A stretch of DNA of 38,363 nucleotides from Acidobacteria bacterium 13_1_40CM_65_14 (GTDB lineage: Bacteria; Acidobacteriota; Vicinamibacteria; Vicinamibacterales; CAVVIG01), in the NCBI GenBank assembly GCA_001917905.1, contig MNEX01000118.1, positions 1-38,363 on the forward strand, written 5' to 3'. Numbering within the stretch: the first letter of the stretch is position 1; each line of letters opens with the position of its first letter. Under the pieces are notes generated by a model. That model saw only the letters and a list, made by a program, of their open reading frames with translations. It had not been told where the DNA came from and made no database searches. Positions 31,439 through 38,363 of this stretch are shown one piece after another. The position numbers and the translations under genes were made by a program.

Positions 31439-32539
31439 ATGCCGAATTTTCCAGACGACGTCGATGTTGCGATCGTCGCGCACAACAACCTGGCGATTCT
31501 TCCTGCGACGCTGACGTCGCTGGCCGAGGCCGGCTGTCCGCGCGATCGCATCACCGTCGTGGACGTGGCCAGCACCGACGGCACCGGCGAGTGGATTGCG
31601 CGCGAGTGGCCGGGCGTGCGCGTCCGGCGATTATCGAAGAACGAGGGGCCGAGCCCGGGCCGTAACGTCGGCATCACGGAGGCGTCGCGAAGATTTGTCC
31701 TGTTGATGGACGCCGACGTCCACATTCAACCTGACACCGTGCAGCGGTTGCACGCCGCGATGATCGCCGATGCGACCATCAAATGCGGCAGCCCGATCGT
31801 CGTGCACGCGAACCGGCCGGATTTGATTCAGTACGCCGGCGGCGCGATGCACTATATCTGCGAGGCGGTCAATCCCTGGCTCGATCGGCCGCTCGCCGCG
31901 CGCGGCCTCGACGCGCAGGACATCGGCGCCGCGCCCACGTGCGCGCTGCTCCTCGATCGGCAGACCTCAATCGAGATCGGCCTGTTCGACGAGCGATACT
32001 TCATCGGCAAAGAGGACGGCGACTTCACGCATCGCATCAAGATGGCCGGCTACAAAATGATGGAGCTGCCGCAGGCGCTGGTCCTGCACAACAGCCGGCC
32101 GCGCGGGTCGTGGCTCTTCTACTATCAAATCCGCAACCGCTGGCACTTCATCCTCAAGAACTACCAGGTGCGGACGATCATCGGCATCATCCCGCCGCTG
32201 CTCATCTACGAGCCGTTGCAGCTGATCGTGCTCGTCGGCAAGGGCCATGGGTGGACGTACCTGCGCGCGGTCGGCGGACTCCTGGCTATGCTGCCCACGC
32301 TGCCTCGCGATCGCGCGCTCGCACGGCGCATCCGCCGCAAGGCCGACCGTGATCTGTTGATCAGCGCGCCGATGGTCGTGCGCGACGATCTCGCCAAGCA
32401 CGTGATCGTCAACCGGGGCAAAGCGATCTACGAACGGTTTCTCGATGCGTACTGGAAGCTGCTGAAGCCGCTGCTTGCGCGGAGCGGGGCGAAGGGGTCC
32501 CCGCGAAGCGTGGCCGGGGGGCAGGGGCCCCCGGAGTGA
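31439..32539 (+). CDS. Glycosyltransferase, GT2 family (GT-A fold)
   Basis: A 366-residue inverting-type glycosyltransferase. VDVAIVAHNNLAILPATL and VVDVASTDGTGEW form the nucleotide site, and RFVLLMDADVHIQPD holds the metal-binding DxD variant (DAD). The acceptor region includes YFIGKEDGDFTHRIK. A C-terminal hydrophobic stretch (TIIGIIPPLLIYEPLQLIVLV) may anchor it in the membrane. The final residues (SGAKGSPRSVAGGQGPPE) derive from a GC-rich repeat rather than the family. Its stop overlaps the start region of the next GT4 gene (TGATGATG). Confidence 0.9.
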   Translation: MPNFPDDVDVAIVAHNNLAILPATLTSLAEAGCPRDRITVVDVASTDGTGEWIAREWPGVRVRRLSKNEGPSPGRNVGITEASRRFVLLMDADVHIQPDTVQRLHAAMIADATIKCGSPIVVHANRPDLIQYAGGAMHYICEAVNPWLDRPLAARGLDAQDIGAAPTCALLLDRQTSIEIGLFDERYFIGKEDGDFTHRIKMAGYKMMELPQALVLHNSRPRGSWLFYYQIRNRWHFILKNYQVRTIIGIIPPLLIYEPLQLIVLVGKGHGWTYLRAVGGLLAMLPTLPRDRALARRIRRKADRDLLISAPMVVRDDLAKHVIVNRGKAIYERFLDAYWKLLKPLLARSGAKGSPRSVAGGQGPPE

Positions 32540-32541
32540 TG

Positions 32542-33750
32542 ATGTCGAAAGCCCGTGTGCGCGTGCTCGTCATGACGACGTACTACCACCCGGTGATCGG
32601 CGGTGTGGAAACACACGCGCGTCAGCTCGCGACGCACCTGCATCGACGTGGATTCGGCGTGAAGGTCGTCACCAAGCGGATCGGCGCTGACGATCCGACT
32701 GAAAGTCGCGTCGATGACATCACGGTGTTTCGCGTCGGTCCCGCCGGCGATCGCCGCGCCAGCGGCAAATGGAGGGCGATTCCGTCATTCCTCTCACAGA
32801 CGCTCGCACTGAAGGACGACGTCGACGCGATCGTCTGCATTGACTATCGTGGCATCGGCGTCGCCGCGGTCATGGCGGGTCGTCGTCTCGGACGACCTGT
32901 GGTCCTGCAGGCGGCCACGGCCGGCGTGCTCGCCAGCGCCAGCGCGAACGACGTCTCCGGCGTTCCAGCCGAGAACCCGCTCGTCCGGCTCGTGAAAGCG
33001 CCCGCCCGCGCGGTGTATCGCGGCGGCGATCACTTCGTCTGCATCGGCCGCGACATCGAGCGCGAAACGTTGAACGCGGGCATCCCGCGCGATCGCGTGC
33101 ACTATCTGCCCCATGGCGTCGATGTGCAGCGCTTCAGGCCGGCAACCGATCACGAGCGCACGACGATCCGACAACAGGAAGGCTGGCCGGTCGATCGGCC
33201 GGTCGCCTTGTTCGTCGGTCGCTTGAGCACGGAGAAAGGCGTGCTCGATGTCCTCGAGGCGTGGCGGATGCTCGGCGATGGGCGGGCGTGGCTGGTGCTC
33301 GTGGGTCCCGACATGCCGGCGCATCCGTGGGATGCGGGCGCCAAGGCGCGCGCCTTCGTCAAAACACACCAATTGCAGGATCGCGTCCGGCTGTACGGAC
33401 CGTCGACCAATACGGCGCGCCTCTACCGCGCGGCCGATCTGTTCGTCCAGCCGTCGCACTTCGAATCGTTCGGCATTTCGGTCATCGAGGCGATGGCGAG
33501 CGGGGTGCCAGTGGTCGCCGCGCAAGTCGGCGGCATGCGCGACTTCCTCGTCGACGGCCAAAACGCGCTGTTGCACGAGGCACGATCGCCGATGTCGATC
33601 GCGCGCGCGCTTCGACGGGCGCTCGACGACGCGGGCCTGCGCACGCAACTCGCGACGGCCGGGCTGCAGACCATCCAGGAACAGTTCGACGAAGAGGCGT
33701 TGCTCGATCGCTACGCGGCCCTGATCGAATCCGCGGTTGCGCAACGCTGA
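32542..33750 (+). CDS. Glycosyltransferase, GT4 family
   Basis: A GT-B enzyme of 402 residues. It starts VRVLVMTTYYHPVIGGVETH, the glycine-rich acceptor-domain loop. The donor domain has ALFVGRLSTEKGVLDVLEAW and QPSHFESFGISVIEAMASG, with the E-x7-E pair typical of GT4. Three start codons are stacked (GTG 32536, ATG 32539, ATG 32542); I take the last, which has GGAG five nt upstream. The stop overlaps the flippase start as TGATG. Probably adds one sugar of the glycan in the cytosol. Confidence 0.92.
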   Translation: MSKARVRVLVMTTYYHPVIGGVETHARQLATHLHRRGFGVKVVTKRIGADDPTESRVDDITVFRVGPAGDRRASGKWRAIPSFLSQTLALKDDVDAIVCIDYRGIGVAAVMAGRRLGRPVVLQAATAGVLASASANDVSGVPAENPLVRLVKAPARAVYRGGDHFVCIGRDIERETLNAGIPRDRVHYLPHGVDVQRFRPATDHERTTIRQQEGWPVDRPVALFVGRLSTEKGVLDVLEAWRMLGDGRAWLVLVGPDMPAHPWDAGAKARAFVKTHQLQDRVRLYGPSTNTARLYRAADLFVQPSHFESFGISVIEAMASGVPVVAAQVGGMRDFLVDGQNALLHEARSPMSIARALRRALDDAGLRTQLATAGLQTIQEQFDEEALLDRYAALIESAVAQR

Positions 33751-34955
33751 TGTTTCGCAACATGGCGTACGCCGGGGTCTCCGCCGCGAGCGCCGGCCTC
33801 CTTCTCATCTTGTTCATCGCCGCCGGCCGGACGCTCGGCGACGTCGAGTTCGGCAAGTTCTCCTTCGCGCTCGCGCTCGGCACGATCTTCGAGACGCTGA
33901 TGGATTTCGGCCTGCATCAGGTGACGATCCGCGCCGTCGCGCGCGACCGGTCGCAGGCCACGGCGCTCCTGCATCACACACTCGGCATCAAGCTGGTCTG
34001 GACGACCGGCGCGCTCGTCGCACTCGTGGCGACGGCGACGATCCTTCGCTCCGAGTGGGACGTCCGGCTCGCCTGCTATCTCCTCGGCGGATCGCTCGTG
34101 CTCCGCTCGTACATGCTCACCATCCGTGGCGTCCTGCAAGGACTGGAACGCTTTGGATGGGACAGCTTCGTCGTCGTCACGGACCGCGCGATTCTTCTCA
34201 TCGTTGGCGTGGCGGCGCTCGCAGCCGGCGGCGGACTACGAAGTCTCGCCATGGCATTCGTCGTCGCGCGCGGCGTCGCGCTCGCGCTGTCGGCGTGGAT
34301 GACGCACACCCATCTGGGCGGCCTCGGCCTCCGCTTCGACCGCGCGATCTGGCGGGAGCTGCAGACGACGGCCCTGCCACTTGGATTCTTCCTCGTCGTC
34401 TTGAATCTGTATTCGTACGTGGACGCCGTGATGCTCGGCGTCATGCGGACCGACGTCGAAACGGGTCTCTACACGGCCGCGTACCGCGTGTATGAAGGCC
34501 TGAGCTACGCGCCGTCTGTCATCGCCGCCGTGCTCACGCCGCGGTTGTCCGCGCTCTTTGTGTCCGATCGCATCCGGCATCGACGGCTGGCCCTCGTGGG
34601 CCTCGCCGGATCGACGGCGCTCGCCGTGGCCGTCGGCACGGTGGCCTATCAGTTCGCGACGCCGCTGATGACGCGCCTCTTCGGCGAAGATTTCGCCCCG
34701 GCCGCCGCGCCGTTTCGTATCCTGTGTGTCGGTCTTGGGTTCGTGTTTGCGATCTGGGTGCTGCACGCGATTGCGATCTCCGTCAACCGCGAGCGGCTGC
34801 TCCTGACAACCGGCATCATCGGACTCGTGGTGAACGTCGGCTTGAATTTCTATTTGATTCCGCATCAGGGTGCGAGCGGCGCCGCGCTCGCGACGGTCGC
34901 GGGTGAGGGCGTGAGCCTCGTGGTGCTCGTCATCGGATTGTGGACCCACATGTGA
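33750..34955 (+). CDS. Wzx-like polysaccharide flippase (MOP superfamily)
   Basis: About 401 residues with 12 or so predicted membrane helices. It begins MFRNMAYAGVSAASAGLLLI and contains GRTLGDVEFGKFSFALALG and LNLYSYVDAVMLGVMRTDVETGLYTAAYRV, typical of oligosaccharide flippases that move lipid-linked repeat units to the periplasm. The track start at 33261 lies in the GT4 gene and is wrong; ATG 33750 overlaps its TGA. It implies that the glycan is made by a flippase-dependent route. The polymerase would need to be one of the GT-C-like proteins or encoded elsewhere. Confidence 0.9.
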   Translation: MFRNMAYAGVSAASAGLLLILFIAAGRTLGDVEFGKFSFALALGTIFETLMDFGLHQVTIRAVARDRSQATALLHHTLGIKLVWTTGALVALVATATILRSEWDVRLACYLLGGSLVLRSYMLTIRGVLQGLERFGWDSFVVVTDRAILLIVGVAALAAGGGLRSLAMAFVVARGVALALSAWMTHTHLGGLGLRFDRAIWRELQTTALPLGFFLVVLNLYSYVDAVMLGVMRTDVETGLYTAAYRVYEGLSYAPSVIAAVLTPRLSALFVSDRIRHRRLALVGLAGSTALAVAVGTVAYQFATPLMTRLFGEDFAPAAAPFRILCVGLGFVFAIWVLHAIAISVNRERLLLTTGIIGLVVNVGLNFYLIPHQGASGAALATVAGEGVSLVVLVIGLWTHM

Positions 34956-36571
34956 CTCGTCTTCGTGTCGCGCTGTTCCTTTTGCTGTTCGCGTCGTACG
35001 CGTACTTCTACCAGGCCGGCGGCTGGAATCAGAACTCGCGCTTCAATCTCGTGCGCGCGATCACGAACGACCGCTCCCTTCAGGTGGATCCCTATCACCG
35101 GAGTACCGGCGACCAGGCGCTCTTCGACGGCCACTACTACTCCGACAAAGCGCCGGGATTGTCATTTGCGGCGCTGCCGATTGTCGCGATCGCGCGCGTG
35201 GTCCTGCACGCGCGCGGCGGCGACGCCGAGTCGTACGAGGGCATCGCACTGCTGTCGTGGCTCGCGACGGTTTTTACCGCCGGCCTGTTCACCGCGCTTG
35301 CTGCGGTGACGCTGTTCAACTTGTGCCTCGAGCTCGACGCCACACCCAGCGGCGCGCTGTTCGCGGCGCTCACCTTCGGCCTCGCCACGCCGATGTGGCC
35401 GCTGGCCACGCTGTTCATTGGCCACGCGTTCTCGGCGGCGTGTCTCGTGTTCGCATTCGCCGCGGCGACGCGGATTGGAGTCGTTCGGCTAACCGCCTTC
35501 GCCGAGGCTAGCTTCAGCGAAGGCGGAAGCTTTACGCGGAGGTGGAAGCCTTCCCGCCTCCGCTCGCCTGCGAAGACAGCGAGCTCCGCCGAGGCACGCC
35601 GAAGCGTCTTCGGCGCGAAGGCGGCGCGCTACGAAGCCGGTCTTGGCCTCGTCGTCGGCCTTGCCGCGGGCTGGGCTACGGTCTCGGAGTTCCCGGCTGC
35701 CGTTCCGGCCGTTGTGCTCGCGATCTACGCAGCCATCAACGCCTGGCCGCTCGGGCGGGAGCGCGCGCTGAGGATTCTCGGTGCGCTGGTCGCGGGCGCG
35801 GCCGCGTGCGCCGCAGTGCTGATGGCGTATCAGTACGCGTGTTTTGGGTCGCCGTTTCACATCGCGTACTCGAGCGAACAGTCAGGATTCGAAGGCATGC
35901 AGACCGGCGTCTTCGGGATCCACGTTCCGAGCATTGCCGCGCTATGGCGGATTCTGTTCGGCCGGTACCGCGGCCTGCTGCCACTCGCGCCGGCGCTGAT
36001 GTTTGCACCTCTTGGATTGATCGCGATGATTCGGACGCCTGCACGGCGGGCAGCCATCGTCGCGATGATCATCGCCGTGTATTACGTCCTGCTGAATGCG
36101 AGCTACACCTACTGGGAGGGCGGCTGGTCGTACGGGCCGCGACATCTCTCACCGGCGATTCCGTTTCTCTGCCTCGGCCTCGCGAGGCTCTGGACGATCG
36201 CGCCGCGTTCCGCGCGCGCAGTTCTCGCCGGCTTCTCGGCGTACGGCGCGGCGCTGTCGCTCGTCGGGGCCGCGACGATGGCGCAGCCGCCGGCGTCGTT
36301 TCAGCGACCGTTGACCGAGCTCTTGTTGCCCGCGTTTCGCGACGGGGATCTGTCGCTCAACACACAGCGGTTCACCGACAGCGGAGCGAGCGCCCTGCGC
36401 GCCCACGTCGATCCGAAAGCGGCGTGGAATCTTGGCATGAAGGCCGGGTTGGACGGTCACGCCAGTCTGATTCCGCTGGCGATCGTCTGGCTAGTGGCGA
36501 GTCTCCTCGGATTCACCACCGGGCGGCTTCGTTGTCGCGGCCCGAAGATCGTCGTCGATGGCTTGTCGTGA
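34952..36571 (+). CDS. Polytopic GT-C-like membrane protein with a repeat-derived loop
   Basis: A 539-residue membrane protein with about ten helices. The first periplasmic loop has GHYYSDKAPGLSF, a block seen in GT-C-like proteins. YWEGGWSYGPRHLSPAIPFL is a second conserved block. Between two helices (about residues 180-230) is a hydrophilic, Arg/Ser/Ala-rich insertion, [20 protein letters not shown] and on to SVFGAKAARYEAG. It is encoded by palindromic repeat DNA. It remains in frame and the second half of the protein is intact. I choose GTG 34952, overlapping the flippase stop as GTGA, over the track's 34940. Could be a transferase or a polymerase. Confidence 0.78.
   Translation: MTRLRVALFLLLFASYAYFYQAGGWNQNSRFNLVRAITNDRSLQVDPYHRSTGDQALFDGHYYSDKAPGLSFAALPIVAIARVVLHARGGDAESYEGIALLSWLATVFTAGLFTALAAVTLFNLCLELDATPSGALFAALTFGLATPMWPLATLFIGHAFSAACLVFAFAAATRIGVVRLTAFAEASFSEGGSFTRRWKPSRLRSPAKTASSAEARRSVFGAKAARYEAGLGLVVGLAAGWATVSEFPAAVPAVVLAIYAAINAWPLGRERALRILGALVAGAAACAAVLMAYQYACFGSPFHIAYSSEQSGFEGMQTGVFGIHVPSIAALWRILFGRYRGLLPLAPALMFAPLGLIAMIRTPARRAAIVAMIIAVYYVLLNASYTYWEGGWSYGPRHLSPAIPFLCLGLARLWTIAPRSARAVLAGFSAYGAALSLVGAATMAQPPASFQRPLTELLLPAFRDGDLSLNTQRFTDSGASALRAHVDPKAAWNLGMKAGLDGHASLIPLAIVWLVASLLGFTTGRLRCRGPKIVVDGLS
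35488..35635. repeat. Palindromic repeat insertion translated inside the GT-C gene
   Basis: It starts TAACCGCCTTCGCCGAGGCT, the same start as the inverted repeat arm at the ttcA 3' end. CCGCCTTCGC pairs with GCGAAGGCGG after 14 nt. GGAAGCCTTCC and GCCGAAGCGTCTTCGGC give further hairpins downstream. The segment is open in the GT-C frame and codes for the extra loop. Confidence 0.8.
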
Positions 36572-36618
36572 CGAGTACCCAATCAGCTTATACGGACCGC
36601 TAGAAACCGGCGTTGCGC

Positions 36619-37683
36619 TTATCGGCGCCGGATCAGGAACCCGCCGGTCACCATCGCGCGCGGATCCCACGTCAGCGTCGGGGGCAACTCGAGGGTCTGC
36701 GTAATCGACTTGAAGAAGGTGTCGGCGATCCGTTGATAGCCGGCGGCGGTCGGATGCAAGCCATCGAAGTCGATGAGGGTGGTCGTGTCGCCGTTGAAGG
36801 CCGGGTATACGTCGACGAGCGTCACGCCTTCGGCCGCAGCCAGCGATCGCAATCGATTGTTGTACGGCTCGACGAACGCGGCGGCGTTGCCTCGGCGCGG
36901 ACAGCATGCGAGCGGGTTCTGCGGCGGCAGCGTGGCCAGGAATACGCGAAGCCCCCGGCTCTTTGCATCGCGTACCATGAACTGCATCGCGGATACTGCG
37001 GGATCCACGGCCTTCGCTTCTCCGAACAGGAGATCGTTGGCGCCCTCCATCAGCAGCAGAACTTCGTAGCCGGCTCCGGCGAGCACGCCCGACAAACGGC
37101 TCCGGCCTTGGATCGCCTGTTCGCCGCTGAGACCCTGATTGCGCACGAACGGCGTCTGCGCCGTGTAGCGGCCGACCAACGCGACCTCGAGACGGCGAGG
37201 ATACGCAGACCCCGGGTCGACGAGGAATCCGCCGGTAAACGGATTGAGGCCAAGACCGGGAATCTCGCCGGTGGTCATGCTGTCGCCGAACGCGACGACT
37301 CGCGTGAGGCTGATCCTTGGCGGTGATGTGACGGTGATCGTGAACGTGCAGGGCGCGGTGCGTTGGCGCGCATCGGTCGCAAGGCACGTGACGGTCGACG
37401 TCCCGACCGGAAACGCCCCACCGCTCTGCGGGGTGCAGCTCACGGTGACTGGCGGCGCGCCGGAGATGGCCGTCGCCTGACCGTAGACGACGACCGTGGG
37501 CTCACCGCGCAGCGACGCCACGGTCACCGGCTGCGGACACGTAATCTCGACGGCGGCCGGATCCGGCGGCGGCGGTGGCGGCGGAGTCGGAGTGTTCGGA
37601 CCAGTGCAGCGCAGCGTCGCGGTCGCCGCGAGAAGAATGAGGAGAGTCGAGAAGCGGCCTGTTCCGGGCAACCTTCGAACCAT
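36619..37683 (-). CDS. SGNH/GDSL-type hydrolase with HYR-like domain, probable lipoprotein
   Basis: A 354-residue exported protein. A signal peptide with a possible lipobox near LRC (Cys about 26) is followed by a Pro-rich linker. Residues 46-120 form a HYR-like beta domain (ITCPQPVTV, then STVTCLATDA). From about 130 the SGNH hydrolase runs: block I VVAFGDSMTTGE (Ser nucleophile), block III MEGANDLLFG and block V FDGLHPTAAGY with the catalytic Asp-His. The substrate is an ester or acetyl group, maybe on the local glycan. The ATG lies in the CATTACTAGT end of a tandem repeat. Transcribed toward the GT-C gene. Confidence 0.9.
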   Translation of the reverse strand: MVRRLPGTGRFSTLLILLAATATLRCTGPNTPTPPPPPPPDPAAVEITCPQPVTVASLRGEPTVVVYGQATAISGAPPVTVSCTPQSGGAFPVGTSTVTCLATDARQRTAPCTFTITVTSPPRISLTRVVAFGDSMTTGEIPGLGLNPFTGGFLVDPGSAYPRRLEVALVGRYTAQTPFVRNQGLSGEQAIQGRSRLSGVLAGAGYEVLLLMEGANDLLFGEAKAVDPAVSAMQFMVRDAKSRGLRVFLATLPPQNPLACCPRRGNAAAFVEPYNNRLRSLAAAEGVTLVDVYPAFNGDTTTLIDFDGLHPTAAGYQRIADTFFKSITQTLELPPTLTWDPRAMVTGGFLIRRR

Positions 37684-37760
37684 TACTAGTCAGGCAGCAG
37701 TCAGGCACGAGACAACATTACTAGTCAGGCAGCAGTCAGGCATGAGACAACATTACTAGC
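37681..37760. repeat. 35-bp direct repeats (CATTACTAGTCAGGCAGCAG), two and a quarter copies
   Basis: Two units, 37681-37715 and 37716-37750, differ at one base and are followed by a partial third (CATTACTAG). Each unit carries GTCAGGC twice. The same decamer plus GCCTGAC units lies at 10761-10855. The first unit overlaps the start codon of the SGNH gene. Confidence 0.85.
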
Positions 37761-37764
37761 GTGG

Positions 37765-37880
37765 CCGCGCGCAAAAAGCAAAAGGCCGAAGGCTGCGACA
37801 TACTCGCACGCCCTCGGCCTCTCTCTTCGCCCTTAGCCCTACGCGTCTTGCCCTTAGCTCGAAGCCCTAAGCCCTGACTT
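37765..37880. other. Intergenic DNA with imperfect hairpin and AGCCCTAAGCCCT units
   Basis: GGCCGAAGGCTGCGAC and GCCCTCGGCC can pair weakly. Short CCCTTAGC/AGCCCTAAGCCC units follow. No gene is seen. It may be a terminator region for the partial gene at the right edge, but it has no U-tract. Confidence 0.35.
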
Positions 37881-37881
37881 G

Positions 37882-38363
37882 TTACTCGCGCCAGAGGAAC
37901 GGCGGCCAGCTGCCGCCGCCGTCGCCGGGCCACGGGATGAGCACGACGCCGGTGCGCTCGTGGATTGGCGCGTTGTTGTCGGCGCGCGTCGAACCAGCGG
38001 CCACCATGAACCCGACCGTCTCACCACGCGCCGGAACGTAACCGGTCAGCGGGGCCCACGACGAGTTGTAGAACCAGCCGCGGGAGATCTCAGAAGGGGC
38101 GCCGAGCCCCTTGTCGGTCTGGCACGGACGTAGACGCTCGCCGCCGGTGCCGTACCACTGACCGCCGATCTTCTCGAAGATCCAAATCGTCGACTCCTGC
38201 AGCGCGCCGCCGATATCGACGCCCGGCCAGCCGCAACGCTTCGTGTGGTCGATGTGGAAGGTGCCGCCGCTCATCGCCAGCGACGTAATGGACGAGGTCA
38301 CTGGCCAGCCGCGAACGTCGGGACTGCCGCCGACGATGCGAACCTTGCTGAGCGCGAAGTCAC
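37882..38363 (-). CDS. Unidentified protein, C-terminal part only (cut by window edge)
   Basis: The frame is open from the right edge to the TAA at 37882. The visible 159 or so residues include KVRIVGGSPDVRGWPVTSS, IDHTKRCGWPGV, LQESTIWIFEKIGGQWYGTG, RLRPCQTDKG, TGYVPARGETVGFMVAAGS and the closing SWPPFLWRE. It is Trp- and Gly-rich and looks like a beta-rich extracellular protein. I do not recognise the family. The track start at 38301 is only an internal GTG, since the same frame continues upstream without a stop. Confidence 0.7.
   Translation of the reverse strand, partial: DFALSKVRIVGGSPDVRGWPVTSSITSLAMSGGTFHIDHTKRCGWPGVDIGGALQESTIWIFEKIGGQWYGTGGERLRPCQTDKGLGAPSEISRGWFYNSSWAPLTGYVPARGETVGFMVAAGSTRADNNAPIHERTGVVLIPWPGDGGGSWPPFLWRE

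Noticed and set aside
37681-37760. Possible CRISPR at the 35-bp direct repeats
   Set aside because: The repeats are directly adjacent without spacers, and only two full copies exist.
1-38363. Transposase, integrase, phage or plasmid genes that could mobilise the repeats
   Set aside because: None found; any enzyme for the palindromic elements must be encoded elsewhere.
1-38363. tRNA or rRNA genes
   Set aside because: I saw no cloverleaf-like or rRNA-like segments by eye; a covariance search would be decisive.

Overview
The window is GC-rich (roughly two-thirds G+C by eye) bacterial chromosome. GTG starts are frequent and genes are densely packed. The gene complement combines housekeeping genes, exported glycoside hydrolases, many glycosyltransferases, and intergenic DNA crowded with palindromic repeats. 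This suggests a free-living soil-type bacterium. My best guess is Acidobacteriota, possibly class Vicinamibacteria, but no rRNA or marker gene here proves it.

Left part (1-15.7 kb): mostly minus-strand genes. From right to left on that strand there is a methyltransferase, a DapF-like protein, RadC, LarC overlapping MetG, a GH27 alpha-galactosidase overlapping an exported adenosine deaminase, a broken metallo-beta-lactamase-fold gene, TatD and a polyprenyl diphosphate synthase. Two plus-strand genes interrupt this run: a DUF4398-like lipoprotein and glycerol-3-phosphate dehydrogenase GlpD. A predicted outer-membrane protein, Dtd and TtcA follow on the minus strand.

Middle and right part (16.8-36.6 kb): a large surface-glycan region. 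The minus-strand block holds two GT4 glycosyltransferases, a hexapeptide acyltransferase, an NAD-dependent sugar epimerase and a methyltransferase. A divergent plus-strand pair encodes a UPF0104/AglD-like membrane protein and a GH31 glycosidase. A minus-strand group encodes a TIM-barrel glycoside hydrolase with a beta-trefoil and two GT-C-like polytopic membrane proteins. A plus-strand operon encodes a polysaccharide deacetylase, a GT2, a GT4, a Wzx-like flippase and a third GT-C-like protein. Together these could build, modify and export a polysaccharide or glycolipid. No classical Wzy, Wza/Wzc or ABC exporter is present. The right end has an SGNH lipoprotein and the C-terminal part of an unidentified gene cut by the window edge.

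The most striking feature is the non-coding DNA. Nearly every intergenic gap longer than about 60 bp contains a palindromic or tandem repeat, and no gap exceeds 300 bp. I see at least six repeat families. They often abut stop codons, one is nested inside another, and some extend into coding sequence as translated inserts or tails. One copy is flanked by an 11-bp direct repeat and splits the start of the metallo-beta-lactamase-fold gene; removing it restores a ribosome binding site, ATG and signal peptide. This points to active or recent mobility of MITE/REP-like elements. The second strong observation is a DapF homologue in which both catalytic cysteines are serine.

I saw no tRNA, rRNA, CRISPR array, transposase gene or phage gene.
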